Below are positions 23,667 through 33,726 of a stretch of DNA of 64,000 nt, piece after piece. The position numbers were made by a program, and so were the translations under genes. The notes beneath the pieces were generated by a model, which had not been told where the DNA came from, made no database searches, and was given only the letters and a program-made list of their open reading frames with translations. Origin of the DNA: Maratus speciosus (lineage: Eukaryota; Arthropoda; Arachnida; Araneae; Salticidae); assembly GCA_963932465.1 (NCBI GenBank), contig OZ010786.1:595747038-595811037 (forward strand), written 5' to 3'. The first letter of the stretch is position 1, and each line of letters opens with the position of its first letter.

Positions 23667-23697
<31 letters not shown>
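23667..23697. repeat. (TA)n microsatellite, target of the gypsy insertion
   Basis: An alternating TA run immediately before the 5' LTR, ending ATACATA. The same kind of run continues after the 3' LTR (28994-29022), so the retrotransposon inserted into a (TA)n tract. Confidence 0.85.
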
Positions 23698-23698
<1 letters not shown>

Positions 23699-24077
23699 GT
23701 GGAGATTTCGCAAGCAACACCTGCATTAGACTGAGTGTCTCCGTATTTTCCGCTTCGAGATTAAAAAGGAAACGAGCCTTAACGAAGCTGTGTGAAGTAA
23801 AAATGCAGAAGAAGTAAAGAGAACGAAATGAGTTCGACGACGGAAGGTTTTTTTTAATAAAGAACAGAACATATTTCGATGAAATAAGATTGAATATTTA
23901 CACGACGTAAGAAAACCTCAGAAATATATTCAACGACGTCCTAAATTATAGACTTTAAGCTAATTAAAGAACGAGAAGAGTGTTTATATCTGTATTTTTT
24001 GTTGTGTATTCGTCCCAATAAATGTCAGTGCTCGTCCTAAAAGTGAGTTGTGAGTTAAGTATGGAGTCTCACCCCCA
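23698..24077 (+). repeat. 5' LTR of the gypsy element
   Basis: 380 bp, TG...CA ends. It holds an AATAAA at 24017-24022 as a possible polyadenylation signal. It matches the 3' LTR base for base as far as I can read, except for the length of one T run near 23849. It should contain the promoter; no canonical TATA box stands out. Confidence 0.95.
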
Positions 24078-24082
24078 TAAAT

Positions 24083-24100
24083 TGGCGTCAGAAGTGACAG
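24083..24100 (+). promoter_or_regulatory. Probable primer-binding site
   Basis: TGGCGTCAGAAGTGAC begins 5 nt after the LTR CA end. It starts with TGG, as expected for a site complementary to the 3' CCA end of a tRNA. The tRNA cannot be named without a search. Confidence 0.6.
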
Positions 24101-24191
24101 TTAACCCACCAATATGATTAATTAGAGTTATTCATCTACATATTCAAGCCGGATATTTTTCTAACGGTGAGTTCATTGCTATTATTTTATT

Positions 24192-27100
24192 ATGAAGTTA
24201 GTTGAAATAACAGAACTGGAAGTTGCGTTTAAAAACGAACGACCGCATGAAATTAAATTGCTGCATAAATTCCTATTTGATGCTGACGGTGATCGCTCTA
24301 ATAGAAAGAGAATGCGTGATTTTACTGGTTTCGGTTTTCAAACCGACAGCACCGAATTCAAAAATAAAATAACTAAAGTTAAAACTGATTTTTCATTAAA
24401 TGATCTGATTACAGTGTGCAATCTACTTTGTATTGATAATGAGGGATCTTTAAACGATCTCGCAACCCGATTAGTGACATACCTTTCAGACTTGACCTTA
24501 CTACAAAATAATATTATACAAAATGAAAGTGACACCGACTCGGAACCCGAACTGCCTTCAAATAATATGACTTCAAGTAATAACACTCAATTATCAAATT
24601 TTGACAAACAACAGCAATTTCCAGTTCAAAGTTTTATGCCATCGTCTATAAATTTTACTGATATTGAAAGTGTAATACCTCCTTTCGATGGTAGTCCTTT
24701 TAGTGATATACAGGTATGGTTTAATAATTTTGAGGATGTTACTAATATGTTTAATTTATCTGACTTTCATAAATTCATATTTTGTAAAAGATCATTACGA
24801 GGAAAAGCCCAGTTATTAATACAAACAGAATTTCATATCAATTCATATGACAAACTTAAACAACTCTTAATATCAGAATTTAGCACCACTTATAATTCTG
24901 CCGAGTTACATGATATATTAAATAAACGAAAATTGCAAGAAAATGAATCAATAGAAGAATATTTTCTTATCATGAAACAAATATGCTCGCGTGGTAAAAT
25001 CGAGGATTCCGCATTAATGCAATACATCATGAATGGTATACCCGACCCGGTTTTCAGAAAATCAATGTTATATGGATGCCAATCCATTGTAGAATTCAAG
25101 CAAAAGCTCAAAATTTATGACAAAATCCGACATGACTTTGAGAACACTAAATTTCGTAAAGTCAAACCTGAAATGCCAATGAAAGAGAAATCCTTTCGAC
25201 CAAAATCTGATCTTTTTTGCTTTAATTGTGGTTTGTCGAATCATAAAAGTAGCCAATGCAGACATAAAGATAAAGGCCCTCGTTGTTTTAATTGTTCAAA
25301 TTTTGGCCATAAATCGGCTCAATGTGATGAACCAAGGAGGCCTAGAGTTAAGTCAGAACCCTCCAATGTTTCCACTGCCACGTCGAACACTTTCATGACC
25401 AAACAAGTCATTATTTCGTCTGTAAATGTTACATCATTGGTAGACACAGGTAGTGAAAGAAGTTTACTAAAGGAAAGTATTTATCGCAAACTCCCTACAA
25501 TTTCGAACCTTGAACATTCAACTATCACATTAACTGGATTAGGAAATACTATAATCAAACCCCTAGGTTTTTTCTCTACGAACATTATGATAGATGATTT
25601 TAATTATACAACTAATGTTTATGTAGGCCCAGATTATTCCATATCTTTTGATCTTATTATTGGTACAGATATCATTCAACAAAGTATTTTAACAATTTCT
25701 GGAAATAATATTTCGATGCAAAAAATCGAGAAAAATGACGATACGTCCAATAATTTTTTGATTAATATTGCTCATGTGTTTGACGATCTTAATCTTGATT
25801 TATCTCATATTACCGATGAAACAATACGTTCAAAAATTTCAGAACTTATTCAAAATTATTCTCCTAAAAAAATAAAGACAACTGATGTTAAATTATCAAT
25901 TCATCTGGAAAACGAAGAACCTGTTACTTGTCCTCCCAGGCGCTTGGCGCAAATAGAGAAAAACTTCGTCGAAAAACAAATTTCTGAGTGGCTCGAAAAA
26001 GGAATTATTCGTAAAAGCACTAGTAATTTTTCATCACCTATTGTCCTAGTAAAAAAGAAAGATGGTTCATATAGATTGTGTGTTGACTATAGGAAGTTAA
26101 ATTCTAAAACACATAAACAACGTTTCCCCCTCCCAGTAATTGATGACATTATTGGTCAGTTGCATTCTGCAAAAGTATTTACTACTCTTGACCTTAAAAA
26201 TGCTTTTTTTCATGTCGAAGTAGAAGAAAATAGTAGAAAATATACTTCTTTCGTAACACATTCTGGTCAATTTGAATTCTTATATATGAATTATGGCCTT
26301 AGCGATGCACCGTTAGTGTTTCAAAGATATATTTATAACGTTTTTCGAGACCTCATTAATGAAAAAGTACTTATTGTCTACATGGATGACTTCATAATAC
26401 CAGCTGAAAACGAAGTCGAAGGACCCCAGAAATTACAACGCGTCCTTACAATTGCATCCGAATATGGTTTAGAACGGAATCTCAAAAAATGCCACTTTCT
26501 ACAACGAGAAATTGATTTTTTGGGTTACCACATTAAAAAGGGTCAACTGCACCCATCCCCCTTAAAAACTAAAGCTGTCCTTAATTTCCCAGAACCTAAA
26601 AGTATAAAAGATGTACATTCATTTGTCGGATTAACTTCATATTTTCGTAAATTCATTCAAGATTACTCTTTAATAGCTAAGCCTTTAACAGATCTTCTTA
26701 GAAAGGACACTAAATTTCACTTTGGCGACCAGCAACGAAATGCATTTAATCAGCTGAAACACATCCTTTCTTCAGGTCCTGTTTTAAGCATTTATAACCC
26801 TAGTAACGAAACAGAAGTTCACTGTGATGCATCTATTGACGGTTACGGAGCAGTCCTCCTTCAAAAGTCTTCTATTGACAATCAATTTCACCCTGTCTAT
26901 TTTATGAGCAAAAAAACCACAGATGCCGAACGTAAATATTCGAGTTATGAATTAGAAGTTTTAGCTGTCATAGAAGCCCTTAAAAAATTTCGCGTTTACA
27001 TTCTAGGTATTCCTTTCAAGATAATCACAGATTGCAACGCATTCGCCCTTACTATGAATAAAAAAGATCTTTGCACCAAGATTGCTCGATGGGCTTTAAT

Positions 27101-28250
27101 GTTAGCTGACTATAACTATACAATCGAACACAGACAAGGTACACGCATGCGCCATGTCGACGCTTTAAGTAGAAATCCAATATGTATGGTCATTCAAGAT
27201 AGTTTTACTACCAAAATCATACAATCACAGAACACTGACGAACATATACAGGCCATCAAAGAAATTTTGAAAACAAAGCCATATGACAACTATTTCCTTA
27301 AAAATAACGTTCTCTATAAAAATCATAAAGGTATCGATCTGATAGTTGTGCCGGATGAAATGCAGCTAAATGTCATTAAACACGTTCATGACAAAGGACA
27401 TTTTGGCCGTAAACGCTGTGAAGAACTCCTTAACGAAGAATTTCTCATCCCTAATATGTCAAATAAAATTGATAAAATTATAGCAAATTGTGTAACATGC
27501 CTTTTGTATAATCGCAAACGTGGCAAACAAGAAGGTGAATTACATCCCTTACCTAAAGAAGAGACTCCTCTCCAAACCTACCACATTGATCATTTAGGCC
27601 CTCTTGAAACAACCAACAAAAATTATAAACATATTTTGTCTTTAATAGACGCATTTACTAAATTCGTCTGGTTGTATCCATGTAAAAGTACTTCTGCTAC
27701 CGAAGTTATATCAAAACTACGACAACAAAGTCATACTTTTGGCAATCCTTCCATTATCATTAGCGATAAAGGTCCTGCATTTACAAGCAAAGAATTTGCT
27801 GATTATTGTCAAGATGAAAATATAAAGCACGAGACAGTTACAACTGGCCTTCCCCGTGCCAATGGTCAAGTAGAGCGACTTAATTCCACCATAATTTCTG
27901 TAATCTCTAAAATGTCCAAAGACGAACCGACCAAATGGTTTAAACATGTTCCTAAAGTTCAACAAGTCATTAATTCAACTTACCAAAGAAGCATTAAGAG
28001 AACACCGTTTGAAATATTATTTGGTACAAAAATGAAACAGAAAGAAGATGTACAAATTATTGACCTCTTAAACAGTGCAGTCGAAGAACAATTTATGAAA
28101 GACAGAGAAGAGATCCGTAAAGAAGCCAAGAAGAATATTCTGGAAATTCAACAAGAAAACCGCAAGCACTATAATTTACGACGTAAGAAACCCCGTAAGT
28201 ACAAGCTTGGTCACCTTGTAGCAATTAAGAGAACCCAGCAAATAAAGTAA
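24192..28250 (+). CDS. Gypsy gag-pol polyprotein (Gag, protease, RT, RNase H, integrase)
   Basis: 1352 codons from the first ATG after the leader. A retrotransposon Gag-like helical region spans about 170-295. Two CCHC zinc knuckles follow (CFNCGLSNHKSSQC at 343-356; CFNCSNFGHKSAQC at 365-378), then an aspartic protease with DTG at 418-420. Reverse transcriptase runs about 585-800 with catalytic D667 and the YMDD box 730-733. RNase H follows (D879, acidic E920/E922, D947). The integrase zinc-binding region is H1066/H1070/C1100/C1103. Its catalytic core D1133, D1192, E1228 has a 35-residue D-E spacing. Gag and Pol share one frame. The protein would copy element RNA and insert the DNA. The integrase C-terminus is broken: the frame stops at 28250 and its normal continuation lies in another frame. 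Confidence 0.95.
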   Translation: MKLVEITELEVAFKNERPHEIKLLHKFLFDADGDRSNRKRMRDFTGFGFQTDSTEFKNKITKVKTDFSLNDLITVCNLLCIDNEGSLNDLATRLVTYLSDLTLLQNNIIQNESDTDSEPELPSNNMTSSNNTQLSNFDKQQQFPVQSFMPSSINFTDIESVIPPFDGSPFSDIQVWFNNFEDVTNMFNLSDFHKFIFCKRSLRGKAQLLIQTEFHINSYDKLKQLLISEFSTTYNSAELHDILNKRKLQENESIEEYFLIMKQICSRGKIEDSALMQYIMNGIPDPVFRKSMLYGCQSIVEFKQKLKIYDKIRHDFENTKFRKVKPEMPMKEKSFRPKSDLFCFNCGLSNHKSSQCRHKDKGPRCFNCSNFGHKSAQCDEPRRPRVKSEPSNVSTATSNTFMTKQVIISSVNVTSLVDTGSERSLLKESIYRKLPTISNLEHSTITLTGLGNTIIKPLGFFSTNIMIDDFNYTTNVYVGPDYSISFDLIIGTDIIQQSILTISGNNISMQKIEKNDDTSNNFLINIAHVFDDLNLDLSHITDETIRSKISELIQNYSPKKIKTTDVKLSIHLENEEPVTCPPRRLAQIEKNFVEKQISEWLEKGIIRKSTSNFSSPIVLVKKKDGSYRLCVDYRKLNSKTHKQRFPLPVIDDIIGQLHSAKVFTTLDLKNAFFHVEVEENSRKYTSFVTHSGQFEFLYMNYGLSDAPLVFQRYIYNVFRDLINEKVLIVYMDDFIIPAENEVEGPQKLQRVLTIASEYGLERNLKKCHFLQREIDFLGYHIKKGQLHPSPLKTKAVLNFPEPKSIKDVHSFVGLTSYFRKFIQDYSLIAKPLTDLLRKDTKFHFGDQQRNAFNQLKHILSSGPVLSIYNPSNETEVHCDASIDGYGAVLLQKSSIDNQFHPVYFMSKKTTDAERKYSSYELEVLAVIEALKKFRVYILGIPFKIITDCNAFALTMNKKDLCTKIARWALMLADYNYTIEHRQGTRMRHVDALSRNPICMVIQDSFTTKIIQSQNTDEHIQAIKEILKTKPYDNYFLKNNVLYKNHKGIDLIVVPDEMQLNVIKHVHDKGHFGRKRCEELLNEEFLIPNMSNKIDKIIANCVTCLLYNRKRGKQEGELHPLPKEETPLQTYHIDHLGPLETTNKNYKHILSLIDAFTKFVWLYPCKSTSATEVISKLRQQSHTFGNPSIIISDKGPAFTSKEFADYCQDENIKHETVTTGLPRANGQVERLNSTIISVISKMSKDEPTKWFKHVPKVQQVINSTYQRSIKRTPFEILFGTKMKQKEDVQIIDLLNSAVEEQFMKDREEIRKEAKKNILEIQQENRKHYNLRRKKPRKYKLGHLVAIKRTQQIK

Positions 28251-28363
28251 TCAAAGTGAAGTCTAACGACACCTACGACGTAACGAAAATCTCATCAACT
28301 GAAGGACCGATAAATACTAGCTCCTGTGCTGAATACATGAAGCCTTGGCCTGACGAAAACTGA
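28241..28363 (+). pseudogene. Displaced C-terminal tail of the integrase
   Basis: In the -1 frame relative to gag-pol, about 40 codons run from 28241 to a TGA at 28361-28363. They read like the usual gypsy integrase end (KVKSNDTYDVTK and later CAEYMKPW). The segment that normally joins this to the upstream part is missing. I infer a small deletion plus frameshift near 28240. It costs part of the GPY/F-like C-terminal region of integrase. Confidence 0.75.
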
Positions 28364-28366
28364 AAC

Positions 28367-28403
<37 letters not shown>

Positions 28404-28611
28404 AAATCTTTTTTTTCTGTGTCCTATAAACATTTTACAAGTCACTGCTTTCAAAGAAATCCCTATATGATGTTACGCTACTTCAACTATGATGTGCAGA
28501 TTAATTTTTTTTCTTTTCCCCTAAGAACAGTTACTGGTTTTTGTTTTTTGTTTTTCAGATTCTATTTTACCACATGTCGCTGCGGCAGCTCCAGATGTCA
28601 GGACGGCCGCT
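28364..28611 (+). other. 3' untranslated region of the gypsy element
   Basis: Contains an unbroken run of 32 A (28369-28400) soon after the tail stop, then T-rich sequence. The bases just before the 3' LTR (CAGGACGGCCGCT) are GC-rich and not a typical polypurine tract. Confidence 0.7.
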
Positions 28612-28990
28612 TGTGGAGATTTCGCAAGCAACACCTGCATTAGACTGAGTGTCTCCGTATTTTCCGCTTCGAGATTAAAAAGGAAACGAGCCTTAACGAA
28701 GCTGTGTGAAGTAAAAATGCAGAAGAAGTAAAGAGAACGAAATGAGTTCGACGACGGAAGGTTTTTTTTTTAATAAAGAACAGAACATATTTCGATGAAA
28801 TAAGATTGAATATTTACACGACGTAAGAAAACCTCAGAAATATATTCAACGACGTCCTAAATTATAGACTTTAAGCTAATTAAAGAACGAGAAGAGTGTT
28901 TATATCTGTATTTTTTGTTGTGTATTCGTCCCAATAAATGTCAGTGCTCGTCCTAAAAGTGAGTTGTGAGTTAAGTATGGAGTCTCACCC

Positions 28991-28993
<3 letters not shown>
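28612..28993 (+). repeat. 3' LTR of the gypsy element
   Basis: 382 bp, identical to the 5' LTR except for two extra T in one run. It is followed directly by the (TA)n tract 28994-29022. The 4-bp flanks are CATA on the left and TATA on the right, compatible with a 4-bp duplication in a TA repeat with one change. Confidence 0.95.
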
Positions 28994-29026
<33 letters not shown>

Positions 29027-29147
29027 AGATGTCTGGTGTGAATTTGGAATTTATAAATGGAATACCTGTCTGATTCAACAACACTGGCGTCAATGCTGTG
29101 ATACATAAATTTTGATTTTTTTTTGCACTGAAATTTTCATATTCATG

Positions 29148-29317
29148 CAGTGGTGGAAAATTGGCGCAGAGGTGGAGCCTATTGACACCACTAAATTTTT
29201 ATGGTATTATTCAGTTTAATAAAAACTCAGAAATTTGATCATTAGATAAGAGGCAAAATATTACTATAATTTAGTGGTGTCAGTAGGCTCCACCTCTGCG
29301 CCTTTTTTCTACCACTG
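29148..29317. mobile_element. hAT-type MITE with exact 8-bp target duplication
   Basis: A 170-bp element. TIRs are CAGTGGTGGAAAATTGGCGC and the near-complement ending TTCTACCACTG, and GGTGGAGCCTA pairs with TAGGCTCCACC. The 8-bp TATTCATG is duplicated exactly at 29140-29147 and 29318-29325. CAG ends plus an 8-bp duplication indicate hAT. Confidence 0.92.
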
Positions 29318-29325
29318 TATTCATG

Positions 29326-30720
29326 GTATAGAGTGGTTTGCTGAAAAAAAAGCAATAAAAGGGTAGATGGTAAAGAATTCAAAGTGAATGAAACGCTTCT
29401 GCTAAGTATTTCGATACTTCAAAGCATAAAATGATTTTATTCAATATTTTATTGTAGAATGCCGACGAAGGAAAAAAAAAGAAATTATATTGTCAAATTC
29501 AAAAATTGTCTACGAGCTTTTAAAATTGTTACACGTTTATTCAATCTTAATTATTTATTTGTAAAAATGTAATTTTCGTCTTATAGAAAGTAATTTTTCT
29601 TATCATTCTAACATAAATTGCGCTTCGATAAAATTAACCTCAACTCGCGTATTTTTTGCATGCCGTAGTTTGAAGCCGACGAAATGGGGAAAAAGTGCGC
29701 AAGTTATGTGAGTAAATAACGTAATATTTCTTATGAGAACGTTTGTACTAAAATACATTATTATTGTAATTTTAAAAGCACTTTCACTGAACATTCAAGC
29801 GTCTGTCAAAAATGTTTTGACATTTAGATTGGGTTTAGAGAAATATATTAAACCCACTTGAAATATTTTCAATAGAATTTCGAAAATAGAACGAGCACAT
29901 TCATTTGCATTTAAACTTAAATAATTTTTTTTTTTTGGAAAAATATATACCAATATTGTTTTACTACTAGTCGTTGACACTTATGAAAGTAAATTTTATT
30001 TTAGTTATCTTTATGCATAGCTTCTGCTTGCTTTTTAAATTTTATTATTTTTTCAATATCATGTCTTTTTACCCGACTGAAAAGAAGGGTTATGTGTCTC
30101 AGACGTATCTGGGTATGTGGATTTTTTTATACCCTCGAAACATCCCAACGGCTGGATGGATTTTAATGAATGAGGGCTCTATCAATTCGTCTTAATCGTC
30201 TTATAGTTATAGGATAGGTTTTGTTTTTATAAATTCAAAATGACGGTAGAGCCAAAAAAAAAAAAAAATTACGCATCCTATTGAGTGTCATATCATTGGA
30301 TAGGTCTTTTAAAATGAAGGAGATGTTTCATTGACTATTTTACAGTCAGAAGCTCCGTTTAAATATTACACAACTTGGAAGTTGTGTAGGTACGATCTCT
30401 AGCTTTACTGCAACTCTAACCATCATAGACATCTATATACCTCATCAAAACAGTGTTTATAGATAGGAACTAACAATTAAACACAACTTAAAAGTCATCA
30501 ATACAAGTAAATACAAAAAATATTTATGTAATATAAAAGAAATTGTTTCAAATTGATGAGAAATAATTAATTAGTTCGCTTTTTACGTAGTCGGTTTTTG
30601 GCTTTTTTAAATTGAATTTTTATTATCACACTCTTTGAAATTTACAAGGATTCTGACATCACTTTTTAAGATAAAAAAATTCTATTTAATTCTTTGAGTT
30701 TGAGTGTCGGTAAATAGCCA
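29326..30720. other. Mostly unrecognised AT-rich DNA with one dispersed repeat
   Basis: Around 29770-29915 lies a sequence (TGAACATTCAAGCGTCTGTC, then CACTTGAAATATTTTCAATA) that recurs with changes at 33815-33930 and more weakly near 37230-37310. Nothing else is recognised. The short open frames here have random composition. Confidence 0.45.
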
Positions 30721-30726
30721 CCCAAG

Positions 30727-32023
30727 CTTTATGATGACGAACCTTTTTGCGCATGCGTGCCAAAGATTTCAGAATTATTACGTACCACCATTCTAACGTG
30801 TCAGAAACATTTTAGCTTAGAAAAAAATCAACAATTATTATAGCACTTTTACTTAAATATTTTTACACTTACACTAAATTCGACTCCTAACTTACTTATT
30901 AAGCAGTATTTATTCAATAACATATACATGTAATTCCGTATTGATAATAAAAGCATTTTTTTCCTTATCGTATACGTCCGATGTCGAATTAGGTACATTA
31001 TTATTTTAAGTATTTTTTTTTTAATCCCATTCTCAAAAACAAAACCTAAAATAATTTAAAATTATTAGCTTATAAAAAATAAAACCTAATCTGACGTAGA
31101 AGCGTGTTTATTAGATATATCATTATTTAAAATGTCTTTTAAAATTCAATTTTCAAAAATAAAACTTTTAAGATTTGATAGGGAAGCAAATTTGATTTGG
31201 AAAACATTATTATTTTGAATGGTTTGGCAAGAAAATAGTGCTACAGAGCGCTTTCACTGATATCTATAATGAGTTAATTAATTCAAAAGTGAATGATTGT
31301 CTTTTTTAACACTTTGGAAAAATGGTTATTGTCCTCTGTCAGTGTAGGAAATCAAAAACATATATGAAGCGTTTTATTGGTTGAATCCGCATTTTATTCG
31401 TTTTCTGATTGGTCTCTGCAGTAATCTGTATTTTCCCTTTACTTTCAACAGAGATGGATACTTCTATTGCCACCATGACAAAAAAGTAATAAAAACTACA
31501 AAAAAAAAAATTAATAACTCAGAAACAAATTGAGATTCAGGTTTCAAACAAATTGCATTTAAAAGTACATTTTTTCTCTATACGACGGCGGTATAAAAAG
31601 TAATATTGTGGGATGTTTAGAAGTTTAAGAATGAAATTTCATTTAAAATTGGTCCAGGAATATTAATGTTTAATCCATGGCGTACGTAATGTATGACCAT
31701 CTCCGTAGAAGTTTAAAAATTTACAGTACCGAAAAATGTAATCCATGGCGTACGTAATATATGATCAACTCCGTGCGATTTCTTATGTCTTAAATTTTAG
31801 TCTTTGAAAAAATCATTTTCCAAATGGTCGTTGTAATTTGTTAAATTGCTTTGTTTAAGTAACTTATATGTTTATTAGAAAAAATTATGCTCCTTGTAAA
31901 AAACATAAAATGGAATAAGCGTCATAACCTGAATATAGGTGCATGTTTAACTCGCCACAGAAATTTTCTTACGTGCCAAGTTCGTCAGGCGTGCCATAGG
32001 TTCGCCATCCCTGCTCTATTTTT
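30727..32023. mobile_element. Decayed hAT-like element
   Basis: The right end is the complement of CAGGGATGGCGAACCTATGG then CACGCCTGACG, a well-known kind of hAT terminus. The left end near 30732-30765 reads ATGACGAACCTTTTTGCGCA then TGCGTGCCAAAG, a mutated version of the same terminus. The interior has a short direct repeat (CCATGGCGTACGTAATATAT type at 31676 and 31742) but no transposase that I can recognise. No target duplication could be confirmed. Confidence 0.5.
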
Positions 32024-32376
32024 ATATTCTATTCTCACCACTATGTTTTAAAAGTACATTTTTTAGTAAATTTCTCTTGCACGTAAATATAAAATGCTCA
32101 TCTTAAAAAGAGTGGGGCAACCGAATAATTTCACGTAACAGTTGTCTGTGCCGGGTTAGGGAGAGGTACTTCGACCATTAAGGGATAATAGTTAAATTCA
32201 AATGCAGCTATTACAATCACCACGTTAACTGATAGTAATTGTAATATTTTTCTGCGTTTAAATAAGTCGAAAGATCGTATTAAAAATTGTGATAAAAATT
32301 TACGTAACCTGTTTACGTGCAATTAATTTCTAAAGAAAGAGTTACAGATAAATTTTAAATATTGCTTTTATATGTC

Positions 32377-32543
32377 CAGGGTTGCCACAGGCGACTGTTT
32401 TTCATTTCAACCTCATGCAACTTTCTCAAAAGAAAAATTATTGACATACTGCTCGATAACATTTGCAAGAAAAATATAATAATAATTTTAAAAAAAATAG
32501 TGTTGCGAATAGAATGGAAAAATAGTCGCCTATTGCAGCCTTT
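32377..32543. mobile_element. MITE of the CAGGGTTGCCACAGGCGAC family
   Basis: 167 bp, starting CAGGGTTGCCACAGGCGACT and ending AGTCGCCTATTGCAGCCTTT, an inverted pair. Flanking 8-mers TATATGTC and TATGTGTA agree at 6 of 8 positions, suggesting an old hAT-type duplication. A fragment of the same family lies near 32027-32085. Confidence 0.65.
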
Positions 32544-32645
32544 TATGTGTAATAATTGATTTGAATTATTGACTTTATTTTTTCACATCTATCATATTAT
32601 TTGTAAAATTTAAATTGCTTTGATCGTGTATTTTATTAGGAACAG

Positions 32646-32827
32646 ATGTCATATTCGCCCCATATTGGCGCGATTTTTTTCTGTCGCCAATATCATATAG
32701 GCAACAGGTACTTAACTTGCGCCAAAGTGCTTGATGTGGTTACCCGGATTATGTTGTTTATGCTGTTGATGTTTTCGCCAAATTGGCAACCGAAAAAAAT
32801 CGCGCCAATATGGGGCGAATATGGCAT
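32646..32827. mobile_element. MITE with near-perfect CATATTCGCCCC TIRs
   Basis: About 182 bp. TIRs of roughly 30 bp include CATATTCGCCCCATATTGGC, then GCGATTTTTTTC, with the exact complement on the right. The loop is short and non-coding. Class unknown, as flanking duplication is unclear. Confidence 0.75.
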
Positions 32828-32907
32828 GTGTACCTTTTATTATTATTATTTTGGTTATTTATACCAAGTACTTATAAAATATCACTCAAAAGTAAAATGA
32901 TATTATC

Positions 32908-33045
32908 AAGGTTACCACCGAGGCGACTATTTCTGTACCACTAGTTTTAAGCAATAATATCAAACGTAAATTTCTTTAAAGTGTATAATAGTGTTCTAGC
33001 AGAAAATTTATTATTTGAAAATAGTGGCACTAATACAGCCCCTTC
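32908..33045. mobile_element. Degenerate CACAGGCGAC-family MITE
   Basis: GGTTACCACCGAGGCGACTA followed by TTTCTGTACCACTA and, at the end, AAATAGTGGCACTAATACAG matches the family of 32377-32543 only loosely. Ends are decayed. Confidence 0.35.
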
Positions 33046-33361
33046 ACTATGAACTCTGTAGTACAAAAATATTTCCAATTCAACTAAATTAAAAAATAAC
33101 AATCTCAGTACATTTATAAAAAATGTTTCTAAAAATTACACACACTATATAGAAAAATAGATATATACATTTAAATATCTTTCCACCTCTAAAACGTATA
33201 TTTTATCTAAATAAATATTTTAACAAAGTATATATTCTCTCTTTTTTAAAAAAAACTATTATATTTACATATGTATGCGTATACTTTATTATATCGTATA
33301 AGCAAAATTATTCAAAAGCTCAAATTTGAAACTCGTGTTTATGCATTTCTTATGCCAGGGT

Positions 33362-33549
33362 CAGTGTTGCCAGACTGGGGACAATTTTGGCCACAGATAG
33401 TTGATTGCCACCACTTTTTTTAAATAGAAATATTCGACCTATTTAAAAATAGGTTAAAAAATCTGAAAAATAAGTGAATTATAATTTTTTTTTTAATTGG
33501 TGGCACTCAAATAATCTGAATTTATAAAGCTCCCAATCTGGAAACACTG
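33362..33549. mobile_element. hAT-type MITE, CAGTGTTGCCAGA family
   Basis: 188 bp between CAGTGTTGCCAGACTGGGG and the complement ending CCCAATCTGGAAACACTG. The 8-bp flanks GCCAGGGT (33354-33361) and GCCATGGT (33550-33557) match at 7 of 8 positions. It sits at the very tip of the next element. A sister copy is at 39959-40145. Confidence 0.85.
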
Positions 33550-33551
33550 GC

Positions 33552-33726
33552 CATGGTTCGTACGGGTCCTTGAATTTCCAGTAAGAAATTCATAGGTACC
33601 AGTATTTTTTTACAGAAACTCTTTCCTTAAATAAGGGAAAATTCCGCGCGTTTAAACTGCATTTATTTTTCTATAAAAAAAATACTGATATTTGGCCTTG
33701 AAAATAACGGTAACCGTACGAACCCT
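33552..33726. mobile_element. GGTTCGTACGG MITE, copy 3
   Basis: 175 bp, from CATGGTTCGTACGGGTCC to the complement ending CCGTACGAACCCTG. It is related to 4573-4746 and 6272-6446. Its first bases are also the target duplication of the preceding hAT MITE. Confidence 0.75.

Larger units (their letters stand above)
23698..28993 (+). mobile_element. Ty3/gypsy-type LTR retrotransposon, recently inserted
   Basis: A 5.3-kb element: LTRs 23698-24077 and 28612-28993, a primer-binding-like site after the 5' LTR, one long gag-pol frame (24192-28250), a displaced C-terminal tail frame and a 3' region with a 32-nt A run. The LTRs start TGTGG and end CCCCCA and appear identical apart from a T run of 8 versus 10. 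That implies a very recent insertion. The integrase domain lies after the reverse transcriptase and RNase H, the order of Ty3/gypsy elements. There is no env-like frame. Confidence 0.97.
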
